A stretch of 64,000 nucleotides of DNA. Source: Daejeonella sp. (GTDB taxonomy: Bacteria; Bacteroidota; Bacteroidia; Sphingobacteriales; Sphingobacteriaceae). Position 1 is the stretch's first letter; each line of letters begins with the position of its first letter. The position numbers were made by a program, and so were the translations under genes. Under the pieces are notes generated by a model, which was given only the letters and a program-made list of their open reading frames with translations, did no database searches and was not told the origin of the DNA. This document shows, piece by piece, positions 27,475-36,236 of this stretch. Location: contig NZ_JAUYSS010000048.1 in the NCBI RefSeq assembly GCF_030695525.1, positions 1 through 64,000 of the forward strand. Reading direction: 5' to 3'.

Positions 27475-28056
27475 TTATCGGCTAAGTTCATTTAAAAAGT
27501 TAAGCATTTCAGCATTATCATAATCTGCCATTCCGCTATGCTGAAAAACAATATTACCCTTTGGCCCTATGATCACTGTTGTGGGGAGGGTTCCGTTAAA
27601 AATATTTTCAGGAATGGCCGACTCACTCGAATAGACTTTTAGCTGGTAAGCGTGTTTTTTCATGTATTTGACAGAAGATGCAATTTTATTGTCAACATCT
27701 ACCATAATAAAATTGACTTTATCCTTATTCTTAATTTTTGAATATAATGAATTTATTGAAGGCATTTCAGCACGACAAGGTGGGCACCAGGTTGCCCAAA
27801 AATTTATAAAGTAAACTTCGCCTTTATTATCTGACAGTGTAAGCAGTTCTCCATCCTCTGATCTGAAAGTCAAATCAGCTGGAATTGTTTTACTGATTTC
27901 AAGGCCTGAACTTGGAGCATCGGCATTATAAAGCCCGGTCTTCATAAGCCCCTGAATCAATAGTGTTCTCGCATCTGCACTAAAGAACATAATACCCGCT
28001 AAAAGCACAAATAGAATATTGCTGATATTTGATTTGACAGATTTTAACAATTCCAT
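27475..28056 (-). CDS. TlpA/ResA-like membrane-anchored thioredoxin
   Basis: 193 residues if started at the ATG at 28056, which has AAAGAGAAA just upstream; a longer form from 28089 would add 11 residues before the membrane span. An N-terminal span (about 10-30) anchors a periplasmic thioredoxin fold: FINFWATWCPPC with redox Cys91 and Cys94, then MPSINSLY, and the cis-Pro strand GTLPTTVIIGPKGNIVF. TlpA/ResA proteins reduce periplasmic disulfides, for example in cytochrome c maturation. A Crp/Fnr-type palindrome lies about 50 bp upstream. Confidence 0.85.
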   Translation of the reverse strand: MELLKSVKSNISNILFVLLAGIMFFSADARTLLIQGLMKTGLYNADAPSSGLEISKTIPADLTFRSEDGELLTLSDNKGEVYFINFWATWCPPCRAEMPSINSLYSKIKNKDKVNFIMVDVDNKIASSVKYMKKHAYQLKVYSSESAIPENIFNGTLPTTVIIGPKGNIVFQHSGMADYDNAEMLNFLNELSR

Positions 28057-28395
28057 TGTTTCTCTTTTATGATTTCTGCAAGTTAGCATGCCTAGCGATG
28101 GGTATTTGTAACATTAGTCACAAACCTTTTAGGGAAATAGTTTGCTTTAATGAATATTGTGCAAAATAGTACACTTGTATGTCCTTTATTTTCTACATTC
28201 TTTCTAAGGAAATTCATGCTAAGATCTTATGGTTTAAGTTATTAGCTTGAAATAAACTGAGATTATGCTCCTGCCTAATGCTTTTTAGAGCCATTTTAAT
28301 AAGCAAAGCTCCCTATGTTATTAAGCTCAATTTGATTAAGAACATTTGGTCTGATTTTCGAGTATAAGTAATGAATCTGTTTTAATTATAGCAAA
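28057..28395. other. Divergent intergenic region
   Basis: About 340 bp between the TlpA-like gene (minus) and a small unknown gene (plus). Apart from the Crp/Fnr-like palindrome I see nothing I can name; the DNA is AT-rich with several short imperfect repeats and no long frame. Confidence 0.5.
28105..28124. promoter_or_regulatory. Crp/Fnr-like palindromic site
   Basis: TTTGTAAC-ATTA-GTCACAAA is a near-perfect inverted repeat (7 of 8 arm positions). It contains TGTAA-N6-TCACA, one base from the Crp consensus TGTGA-N6-TCACA. It lies 49 bp upstream of the TlpA-like start. No Crp/Fnr gene is in the window. Confidence 0.45.
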
Positions 28396-28689
28396 ATGGT
28401 AAAAAGTAAAATAGCCGCGATAAAGGACTGGATCAAAACCATGGGATTTGAATTAGTAAAATCACATAATTTGAGTGGCGAAGAAGTTAAGATTAACTAC
28501 TACAGTTTAGGTAATTTTGGTATTTATGAGGAAATATCAATTAAAAAATTGGCTGGAAGCACAAAGGAGCCTAAACTGCGATTTATTTCCTGGAATCCCT
28601 GGGGAGTTGATTTTGAAGTAAGCTCCCTTAAAGATTTGATAGATGCTTATCAGGATTCTAAATCCTTCAGCCCCGAAATGCCGATTTAG
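28396..28689 (+). CDS. Small protein of unknown function
   Basis: 97 residues, no signal peptide and no membrane span; mixed alpha/beta composition starting with a basic amphipathic helix (MVKSKIAAIKDWIKTMGFELV) and ending with WNPWGVDFEVSSLKDLIDAYQDS. I recognise no family. It stands alone, facing the convergent N-acetylglucosamine-kinase-like gene 30 bp away. Codon use and length support a real gene. Confidence 0.5.
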   Translation: MVKSKIAAIKDWIKTMGFELVKSHNLSGEEVKINYYSLGNFGIYEEISIKKLAGSTKEPKLRFISWNPWGVDFEVSSLKDLIDAYQDSKSFSPEMPI

Positions 28690-28719
28690 GTATTGAACTA
28701 TCCGGTCATTGTACAAATT

Positions 28720-29568
28720 TTAAATGCCGTTCTTTAAGATAAATCTGGATAGTTCTTCGATGGGATGTTTCAGAATTTTACCTATTCTAATACCATTTAC
28801 AATACATAGTTCCTTCAGTATGTCAGAGAAGTGATATGCAATTGAGCCAACAAAATGACAGGTTTGCTCCCTGAAATCAGGGTACGATTTGATATTTGTC
28901 TCTATAAATTCACTGAAGCTTTTTTTTATGATTTCAATGATAAACGGATGACTGATATGTTCGCTTAGAAAAGGAGCGAATGAGGCCAGATAGAAATTCG
29001 GCGAAGGTTCCTGATAGACATGTTTTATAACCGACTCTTTATCGATTTTGTACTTTGCATAAAATCTTTCTGAAAGGTCCGGGGGCATGGTCCCATATAA
29101 AAAACTGGTTATTAATTGTTTACCAAGCCATGACCCCGAGCCTTCGTCTCCGAGAATATAGCCCAGACCATGTTTACTTTGATGAATTTTTGTTCCGTCA
29201 AAATAAGTGATGTTAGAACCTGTACCTATAATACAACAGATTCCCTTAGAATTGCCTGAAGTGGCATAAATGGATGCAATGATATCTATATCAACACTGA
29301 CAAATGCATTTTTAAATATTTTAGATAATGCATTGGATATGTGCTCACGTCGATCGGGACTTGAACAGCCTGCTCCGAAAAAGTATATCTCCGTTACCAG
29401 ATCTTTGTAGGGCTGTATTTCCGGGGTATTCTGGAATATTTTGACAATATCTTTTTCGGATAGGAAAAATGGGTTGATACCACTGGTTCTGAATGATATA
29501 TTTTCAGTATCTGAGAGTGTTAATATCCAGTCGGCTTTGCTTGAGCCGCTGTCTGCTACTAATAACAT
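28720..29568 (-). CDS. BadF/BadG-type ATPase, N-acetylglucosamine-kinase-like
   Basis: 282 residues of the actin/hexokinase fold: phosphate-1 loop VADSGSSKADW at the start, the sugar-site segment SGINPFF, phosphate-2 CCIIGTGSNITYFDG, and HGLGYILGDEGSGSWLGKQ, typical of bacterial GlcNAc kinases in the BadF/BadG/BcrA/BcrD family. It would phosphorylate an amino sugar salvaged from wall recycling or chitin. It starts 2 bp after a receiver-only gene and is the end of the minus-strand series that begins with the efflux operon. Confidence 0.85.
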   Translation of the reverse strand: MLLVADSGSSKADWILTLSDTENISFRTSGINPFFLSEKDIVKIFQNTPEIQPYKDLVTEIYFFGAGCSSPDRREHISNALSKIFKNAFVSVDIDIIASIYATSGNSKGICCIIGTGSNITYFDGTKIHQSKHGLGYILGDEGSGSWLGKQLITSFLYGTMPPDLSERFYAKYKIDKESVIKHVYQEPSPNFYLASFAPFLSEHISHPFIIEIIKKSFSEFIETNIKSYPDFREQTCHFVGSIAYHFSDILKELCIVNGIRIGKILKHPIEELSRFILKNGI

Positions 29569-29570
29569 AA

Positions 29571-29966
29571 TTAAAGTTCCTGAAGAATTTGACTTGTAAG
29601 TGGTTTACCAATAAACTTGGATACCAGGTGATTTTCTTTTACCCTTCTGATGTCCTTTGGATCCAAAGATGAGGTGAGGACATAAATTTTAACTTTATCG
29701 GGTCCCAGATCAGGCAGTTCCATTAATGCTTTAAGAAATTCAAATCCATTCATTATGGGCATTCTCAGATCCAAAAATATTACTTCGGGAAGTTCTTTTC
29801 CTTCAAGGTATAAATCCCTTATATAGTTAAATGCTTCTTTTGGAGATTCTATTACGGTAATAGACTCTGCGAAATCGCTATTATCTAATATCTTTCGATT
29901 GATCAGATTGTCTATGTAGCTATCATCTACCAGTAATACACTTTTGTATTTGAAGGAAATCATCAA
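29571..29966 (-). CDS. Single-domain response regulator
   Basis: 131 residues, receiver only, with Asp14/Asp15 (LVDD), acceptor Asp66 (FLDLRMP), Thr98/Ser99 (LTSS) and Lys121 (IGKP) all present. The form with long loops (YLEGKELPEVIFLD) is common in Bacteroidota and often works with hybrid kinases. It has no DNA-binding domain. It sits between the TolC gene (54 bp) and the kinase gene (2 bp); no histidine kinase is near, so its partner is unknown. Confidence 0.85.
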   Translation of the reverse strand: MMISFKYKSVLLVDDSYIDNLINRKILDNSDFAESITVIESPKEAFNYIRDLYLEGKELPEVIFLDLRMPIMNGFEFLKALMELPDLGPDKVKIYVLTSSLDPKDIRRVKENHLVSKFIGKPLTSQILQEL

Positions 29967-30020
29967 ATCAAAATTACTAATTCTTTACACTTAAGCAAGC
30001 GAATTAGAATTATAGGAATT

Positions 30021-31343
30021 TTATTGCAGATTAAGTCTGCCGGAAAGCTGCATTAATGCTACTTCTCCCAGTTTGGCTTCAAATTGTGCATTGGTATAAC
30101 GAGCATTTGCGTCAATATAGTTTCGCTGGGCTTCCCTGAACTCAAGTGGCGCAACACTTCCCAGCCTGAATTTTTCGAGTGTGATATTCATATTTTGCCT
30201 TGCTACTTCCAGGTTCTGACGTTCAAGCTTAACCAACTGCAGATTAGTCTGAAAGGTTTGGTACAAAGAGCTTAATTGTGAAGTGATTGACTGATTCAGC
30301 CTTTCATATTGTAATTGATTGTTCTCTATTTGAAGACTTGCGTTCTTCTCTGCCCTTTTCTGCAAATGTCCATTAAAAATATTTACTGAGGCTGTTAGGC
30401 CATAATTGAGACCTCTGCCTACCGAGTTTCTGGCAAAACCAAGTTCAGATGTTGATTTATTGAAGTTGTAGCCAGTATTCAGGTTAATTCCGGGATATCG
30501 GTTTGCCTTAACTTCCCTGAGATTGATTTCTGAAATTCGTTTATTGATCAGGGCCGTTTGTAGGGCTGGATTTAGTTGAGCGGCAGAGCTTAGCAATTCG
30601 GGAAGCATCAGACTGTTGCCTATAATAATGGTATCCGAGACGGAGAAATCGGTATTAATATCTCTCGCCAGAATTTCATTTAGCTTAATTTTTGTGTTGC
30701 GATAAAGGTCAATTTGCCTCAAAAGATTGGTGGTATCCGTATTCAGGTCTACTGAAGCGGCAAGCACTTCAAGTTTCGCAGCTTTGCCAATGGTATATCT
30801 GCTTTCAGAATTCCGTAGTCTGATTCTGGATATCTCCAGTGCACCACTAAGTGCTTCGATTTGTTGCTGTTGTTGCACCAGATCATAATAATTATTAATG
30901 ACATCAGCCAGGGTGGTCTGAATTGACAGTTTAAAGTTGGCTTCACCAAGGTTTTCGAGTTCCTTAAGTCTGTCATATCGGGCGAACATTTGAAAACCGT
31001 CAAACACCTGCCAATTAAGTACCGGGCCATAAACAAGGTTGGTGTTTTTAGCTCCGTTTCGTTCCTGTGATACTCCGCTCGACAATGTTTGTTTCGTATT
31101 TGAAACTGTATTGTTCGTGCTCAAATTTCCCGTAATTATAGGAAGCATTCCCGCATTAGCCCTGTTTACATTGTTTTTTGCCTGTTCAACTTCGTTTTTA
31201 TTCAACTTGATATCATAGTTGTTTTCCAATGCAGTCTGTACTGCCTGTTCTAGACTAAGTCGTTCCTGAGCTTGGATACTTGAGATATGCACCAGGCAGG
31301 CAAAAAAGAGAAGAATACTGAATTTAACTTTTTTTCTGTTCAT
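30021..31343 (-). CDS. TolC-family outer membrane efflux protein
   Basis: 440 residues, full length, with a signal peptide (about 1-25, ending IQAQE) and the two-repeat TolC pattern: LEQAVQTALENNYDIKLNKNEVEQAKNNV early, long coiled helices, and a second repeat with NPALQTALINKRISEINLREVKANRYPGI. It forms the outer-membrane channel for the RND pump encoded 57 bp upstream. It contrasts with the half-length TolC-like gene at 24330. Confidence 0.9.
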   Translation of the reverse strand: MNRKKVKFSILLFFACLVHISSIQAQERLSLEQAVQTALENNYDIKLNKNEVEQAKNNVNRANAGMLPIITGNLSTNNTVSNTKQTLSSGVSQERNGAKNTNLVYGPVLNWQVFDGFQMFARYDRLKELENLGEANFKLSIQTTLADVINNYYDLVQQQQQIEALSGALEISRIRLRNSESRYTIGKAAKLEVLAASVDLNTDTTNLLRQIDLYRNTKIKLNEILARDINTDFSVSDTIIIGNSLMLPELLSSAAQLNPALQTALINKRISEINLREVKANRYPGINLNTGYNFNKSTSELGFARNSVGRGLNYGLTASVNIFNGHLQKRAEKNASLQIENNQLQYERLNQSITSQLSSLYQTFQTNLQLVKLERQNLEVARQNMNITLEKFRLGSVAPLEFREAQRNYIDANARYTNAQFEAKLGEVALMQLSGRLNLQ

Positions 31344-31400
31344 ATATATTAATAACCTAATGATAGAGCCTCTTTATCCGGCCTGATCTTAGTGTATTTA

Positions 31401-34400
31401 TTAGCCGTTAATCAATTCTGCTTCAAGAACCGGTTCTGCTTTTCCTGTTATCTCCGGAAGCGGCTTGTGTTTCTTCGACCACATGGAATAAACAGCAGGA
31501 ATTACGTAAAGTGTAAGAATCAATGAGAAGAGTGTTCCTCCAATAATTACAATCCCCATGCTCATCCGGCTTTTTGCAGCCGCACCCAGTGCCATAGCAA
31601 TTGGTAATGCACCTAAAGCAATCGCCAGACTTGTCATCAGGATTGGTCTTAGTCGTGCTACCGATGCTTCGATTATTGCATCACCTAAGGGCATTCCCTG
31701 CTCTTTCAATTGGTTTGCGAATTCTACAATTAATATACCGTTCTTCGTGACTAGCCCAATGAGCATGATTGTTCCGATCTGGCTAAAGATATTCCATGTT
31801 TGTCCGAAAAGCCAGAGTGAAAGGAAGGCACCTGCCACCGCCATTGGCACCGTTAGAATAATAATAAATGGATCGATGAAACTCTCGAACTGCGCTGCCA
31901 GGATTAGGTAGACCAGTAACAAAGCGAGAGCAAATGCAAAAAGTGTATTTGCAGAACTTTCCCGGTAATCACGTGATTCTCCTCCCAGATCAGTAGAAAA
32001 TGTATCATCCAGAATTTTTGCCGCAGCCTGATCCATAACCTCGATTCCGTCACCAATACTTTTTCCGGGGGCTAAACCAGCAGATACAGTAGCTGACATA
32101 AAACGATTATTATGGTACAACTGTGGAGGAGTACTTGTTTCCTGTACTGCAACCAGGTTGTCGAGCTGAATGAGCTCACCCTTGTTATTTCGTACAAAAA
32201 TTGAGGTTAAATCCAGCGGATCATTTCGATCGGGACGGTCATATTGACCAATGACCTGATATTGCCTGCCGTTCATCTGGAAGTACGCAAAGCGTTGTCC
32301 ACTGAGTGCAAATTGTAAGGTTTGTGCGACATCCAATACCGAAACGCCCAGATTTCTGGATTTTTCCCTGTCAATAGTGACATTTATTTCAGGCTTATTG
32401 AATTTCAGGTTTGCATCGACAGCTGTAAAGGTTGGATCCTGACTGATTTCATCAATGAACAACGGAAGCTTTTCACGGAGTTTTTCAAAGTTAGGAGCCT
32501 GAATGATATAATTTACCGGTAAGCCTCCTCGTCTGGTAACTGAAATTGTAGGCTGTTGAATAACAAATACCCTGCCTTCTGTATAAGGTTTGGTAATTCT
32601 TGTTAACTTCTCAGCAACCTGTGCCTGTGAAGTCTCCCTTTTCGATGGGTCACTTAAACGTAATCTTAAAAAGCCGGTATTTGCCGCTCCTGAACCACTA
32701 AAGCCCGGAGAAGTAACTGTCAGGAGAAATTCTTTTTCAGGAATAGAATCCTCTACCAGTTTGGTAAGTTCAAGTATGAAGTTATCTGTATAATCGAATG
32801 AGGAGCCCTCAGGAGCTGTGACTTGCATGTTTACTGCAGCACGGTCATCATATGGAGCAGTTTCTTTTTGAAGAATAGCCCAGAATAGCGCGATAAGGCC
32901 GATACAGATAAAGATGATCGGAAAAGCGATCCAGCGTTTTTTCATAAAACTGGTCAGGGATTCTGAATAACCGGAAGTCATTTTCTCAAAATAAGGTTCA
33001 GACCAATTATAGAATCGGGTTTTCTTTTTATTTGCCTTCATCATGTAGGCATTCAGCATCGGTGTTAATGAAAGAGAGACAAATGCTGAGATTAAAACAG
33101 CCGCACCAATAACTACCCCGAATTCCCTGAATAGCCGGCCAACAAATCCCTCCAGAAAGATCACAGGAAGGAATACTGCAGCAAGGGTTACTGATATTGA
33201 AATTACAGCAAAAAATATTTCATTCGACCCTTTTATGGCGGCCTCAATCGGACTGTAACCCTCTTCGAGCTTCTTGAAAATATTTTCCGTTACAACAATC
33301 CCGTCATCCACAACCAAACCGGTAGCCAGTACAATTGCGAGAAGGGTAAGTACATTAATAGAAAATCCAAAAAGGTACATAATGAAAAATGTGGATATCA
33401 GTGATACCGGTATATCGATTAATGGTCTGAATGCAATACTCCAGTCGCGGAAGAAAAGAAATATGATCAGAATTACCAGAATTAGAGCGATTAAAATCGT
33501 TTCAGCAACCTCTGTTACTGATCTTTGGATGAATACTGTAGTGTCGAGCGCAATATCAAGCTTTAAGTCCTCCGGAAGCTCTTTCTTTAATTGTTCATAG
33601 CGTTTGTAGAACTCATTGGATATTTCCAGGTAATTGGCCCCCGGTTGTGGGATTAAGCCCATTCCTATCATAGGTTTTCCTGATGAACGAAGCATAGTTT
33701 CTTCATTTTCAGGCCCAAGCATCGCAGTACCAATATCCCTCAGCCGAACAATATTGTCTCCTGAACTTTGAATAATCAGATTGTTAAATTGTTCTTCATT
33801 GGTAAGATTACCAAGAGTTTTCACCGACAATTCGGTTGAATTTCCGGTAATCTTTCCCGAAGGAAGTTCCACATTTTCCCTGTCGAGGGCATTCTTTACA
33901 TCCAGTGCAGTAAGCTTGTATGCGGCCAACTTAGCCGGGTCAATCCAGATACGCATGGCATAGCGTTTTTGTCCCCAGATCTGTATACCGCTTACTCCGG
34001 GAATGGTCTGAAGGCGCTGTGAAATTACGTTTTCTGCATAATCACTAAGTTCAAGCTGGTTTCTGCTTTCACTCTGTATAGTCATTGATAAAATTGCTTC
34101 CGAATTTGCATCTGCTTTTGATACTACCGGCAGGCCATCAATATCTTTTGGCAATGATCTTACTGCCTGAGAAACCTTGTCTCTGACATCATTGGCAGCT
34201 TCTTCAAGCTCTTTGTCAAGGTTGAATTCAATATTTATATTACTCGTGCCCTGATTACTCGAAGAAGACATGTTTTTAATCCCCTCTATACTATTTATTG
34301 CCTTCTCAAGAGGTTCAGTTATCTGAGACTCAATGATGTCTGAGTTTGCACCAGGATAACTTGTTCGTACCGAAACTATCGGTGGGTCAATAGAGGGGAA

Positions 34401-34508
34401 TTCCCTAACCCCTAAAAAACTAAAGCCAATGACACCGAAAAGAACCAAAAGCAGATTCATTACGATTGCAAGTACTGGCCTTTTTATGCTGGTGGTTGAT
34501 AAACTCAT
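31401..34508 (-). CDS. RND-family multidrug efflux transporter (HAE1 type)
   Basis: 1035 residues, standard for AcrB/MexB-like pumps: an N-terminal span (LSTTSIKRPVLAIVMNLLLVLFG), a first large periplasmic part with REFPSIDPPIVSV, the central helix with LATGLVVDDGIVVTENI (paired Asp of the proton relay), a second periplasmic domain, and the final helices with LTLYVIPAVYS. It exports toxic compounds using the proton gradient, with the MFP at 34560 and TolC at 30021. Likely cotranscribed in a marR-MFP-RND-TolC operon. Confidence 0.95.
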   Translation of the reverse strand: MSLSTTSIKRPVLAIVMNLLLVLFGVIGFSFLGVREFPSIDPPIVSVRTSYPGANSDIIESQITEPLEKAINSIEGIKNMSSSSNQGTSNINIEFNLDKELEEAANDVRDKVSQAVRSLPKDIDGLPVVSKADANSEAILSMTIQSESRNQLELSDYAENVISQRLQTIPGVSGIQIWGQKRYAMRIWIDPAKLAAYKLTALDVKNALDRENVELPSGKITGNSTELSVKTLGNLTNEEQFNNLIIQSSGDNIVRLRDIGTAMLGPENEETMLRSSGKPMIGMGLIPQPGANYLEISNEFYKRYEQLKKELPEDLKLDIALDTTVFIQRSVTEVAETILIALILVILIIFLFFRDWSIAFRPLIDIPVSLISTFFIMYLFGFSINVLTLLAIVLATGLVVDDGIVVTENIFKKLEEGYSPIEAAIKGSNEIFFAVISISVTLAAVFLPVIFLEGFVGRLFREFGVVIGAAVLISAFVSLSLTPMLNAYMMKANKKKTRFYNWSEPYFEKMTSGYSESLTSFMKKRWIAFPIIFICIGLIALFWAILQKETAPYDDRAAVNMQVTAPEGSSFDYTDNFILELTKLVEDSIPEKEFLLTVTSPGFSGSGAANTGFLRLRLSDPSKRETSQAQVAEKLTRITKPYTEGRVFVIQQPTISVTRRGGLPVNYIIQAPNFEKLREKLPLFIDEISQDPTFTAVDANLKFNKPEINVTIDREKSRNLGVSVLDVAQTLQFALSGQRFAYFQMNGRQYQVIGQYDRPDRNDPLDLTSIFVRNNKGELIQLDNLVAVQETSTPPQLYHNNRFMSATVSAGLAPGKSIGDGIEVMDQAAAKILDDTFSTDLGGESRDYRESSANTLFAFALALLLVYLILAAQFESFIDPFIIILTVPMAVAGAFLSLWLFGQTWNIFSQIGTIMLIGLVTKNGILIVEFANQLKEQGMPLGDAIIEASVARLRPILMTSLAIALGALPIAMALGAAAKSRMSMGIVIIGGTLFSLILTLYVIPAVYSMWSKKHKPLPEITGKAEPVLEAELING

Positions 34509-34559
34509 AGGACAATTTTTTGATTATTTAATCGGGTAAATTATTCGAATAATCTTGAA

Positions 34560-35630
34560 TTAATTTGTAATCGTCACCTTAACAGGCATATCATCTTTTA
34601 ATGACATAATGCCGGTAGTTAATACAGTATCTCCAATACTTAATCCGGAAAGAATTAAAACTGATTTCTCAGTTCGGGTCCCTGTCTCAACCATAACCTC
34701 CCTGGCTTTTCCATTTGAACTGACATATACTTTTTTACCCTGAAGTACCGGGACTATCGATTCTGTTGGTATCAAAATCGCATCATTTATATTGCTTAGA
34801 GGCAGGTCAATCTTAGCGAAAGATCCCGGAAGCAGTATCCCATTTGAATTGGAAGCTTTGGCTTTTAATTGTAATGTTCTGGTGGACATATCTATTCCTG
34901 GTTCAATTGCATAAATTGAACCGGTGTAGGAGTTATTTGATCCGGCTACTGTAAATGAGATTTTCGTATTTAGTTTTATAGTGCCTGAATACTTTTCAGG
35001 TATTGAAAATAAAATCTTAACAGGGTCAGTACTGACTAATCGTGCAATATTACTTGAAGGGGTAATATATTCTCCGGCAGAAATAGTTCTTAAACCAATT
35101 TTACCACTAAATGGCGCGCGGATCAGGGTTTTGGCCAATTGAGCACGTATAAGTTGTGTTTGAGATTCTAATGATCGCAGTTCAGACAAGGCCACATCAT
35201 ACTCTTCTTTACTGATTGCCTCTTTTTCAAGCAACTTACCGGCACGAAATTCCGTTTCCTGTGCTAATTTTTGTTTGGTTAAAGCTTGAGAAAGCTGAGC
35301 CTGTAATTCAAGATCATTGATTTTTAATAATACCTTTCCCTTGGGCACTGTAGTTCCTTCGTTGAACAGGATCTGAGTAACAAGACCGGAAACCTCACTG
35401 CGTATATCAACCTGTTCGTTCGCCTCTATCGTCCCGGCGATGGCCAGGGAGTTCGAAAAATTCTCAGCCTTTGTTACTATACCGTTAACAGTTAACACAG
35501 AAGCCGGGCCTCCGGGTCCACGACCTGCAGCAGCACCTGCCTTTTGAACCTTATTCTTGTTGATACGGTAAGCCACAAATACAGCCAGCAGGATTACAAG
35601 AATTGTGTAAACGATATATTTTGTTTTCAT
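34560..35630 (-). CDS. RND efflux periplasmic adaptor (membrane fusion protein)
   Basis: 356 residues: an N-terminal membrane anchor (about 3-22), a biotinyl/lipoyl-like half motif GLVTQILFNEGTTVPKGKVLLKI, an alpha-helical hairpin (about 110-160), its partner half TLIRAPFSGKIGLRTISAGEYI, then beta-barrel and membrane-proximal domains. It bridges the RND pump and TolC. It starts 4 bp after the MarR gene stop and lies 51 bp before the pump gene. Confidence 0.95.
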   Translation of the reverse strand: MKTKYIVYTILVILLAVFVAYRINKNKVQKAGAAAGRGPGGPASVLTVNGIVTKAENFSNSLAIAGTIEANEQVDIRSEVSGLVTQILFNEGTTVPKGKVLLKINDLELQAQLSQALTKQKLAQETEFRAGKLLEKEAISKEEYDVALSELRSLESQTQLIRAQLAKTLIRAPFSGKIGLRTISAGEYITPSSNIARLVSTDPVKILFSIPEKYSGTIKLNTKISFTVAGSNNSYTGSIYAIEPGIDMSTRTLQLKAKASNSNGILLPGSFAKIDLPLSNINDAILIPTESIVPVLQGKKVYVSSNGKAREVMVETGTRTEKSVLILSGLSIGDTVLTTGIMSLKDDMPVKVTITN

Positions 35631-35634
35631 GTAA

Positions 35635-36102
35635 TTAATTATAATTTTTTAATATGGGATGTGTTTTTTCCAGCGAATCAGCTGAAATATCTAATAGATT
35701 CTGTTGAATGGTAGTCAGTAATTCCGTAAATAAAAGCTTGTTTGAATCACAAATATTCTGAAATGCTATCGCATTGAGTTCTTTTATGGCCGCTCTAATG
35801 ATTGGAAGACTGCTTTTAGCAGAGGAGGTTAATCTGATTAGCTGCTCCCTGCGGTCCTGTGGATTTTTTTCTCGCTTCACATAGCCTTTTTCTTCCAGAT
35901 AATCCAAAATAGTGACCATATAGGATTTGTCGATATGCAAAATTTCTGAAAGTGCCTTTTGTGTTAAAATGCGATCATGTGAATCGATTAATAGCAGAAC
36001 ATAATGATACCTATCAATTGGTAACTGAGGGACCATTTTTGAAAGGGCGCTCAGATATTTCTTAGAAACAGCAATAAATGGATTAGCAAGTGGTTCAATC
36101 AT
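35635..36102 (-). CDS. MarR-family transcriptional regulator of the efflux operon
   Basis: 155 residues. The winged-helix region shows LTQKALSEILHIDKSYMVTILDYLEEKGYVKREKNPQDRREQLIRLT, with the DxRxxxx wing typical of MarR. It is the first gene of the operon, 4 bp before the adaptor gene, and so should repress its own operon until a ligand binds. A -7-like TAGATTTG (minus strand, 36113-36120) and a 19-bp imperfect palindrome (TAGTT ... AACTA, about 36137-36155) lie directly upstream. Confidence 0.9.
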   Translation of the reverse strand: MIEPLANPFIAVSKKYLSALSKMVPQLPIDRYHYVLLLIDSHDRILTQKALSEILHIDKSYMVTILDYLEEKGYVKREKNPQDRREQLIRLTSSAKSSLPIIRAAIKELNAIAFQNICDSNKLLFTELLTTIQQNLLDISADSLEKTHPILKNYN

Positions 36103-36112
36103 ATTAGTAGTA

Positions 36113-36120
36113 CAAATCTA
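36113..36120 (-). promoter_or_regulatory. Candidate -7 element for the marR-RND operon
   Basis: TAGATTTG on the minus strand fully matches TAnnTTTG and lies 10 bp before the start codon, implying a very short leader. No TTG at the right distance is seen, so the -33 part is missing or weak. Confidence 0.4.
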
Positions 36121-36204
36121 TTTTTAAACTTTGAAATTAGTTTGATGTAGCAACTATTTTACCGGACATTGACTGCAAGCCCTAATTAAATTGAATCGAA
36201 AACT

Positions 36205-36212
36205 TACTTTTG
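36205..36212 (+). promoter_or_regulatory. Candidate -7 element for the M61 gene
   Basis: TACTTTTG matches TAnnTTTG and lies 24 bp upstream of the ATG at 36237. A -33 TTG at proper spacing is not evident. Confidence 0.35.
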
Positions 36213-36236
36213 CAGTGAACGATTATATATAGGAAA

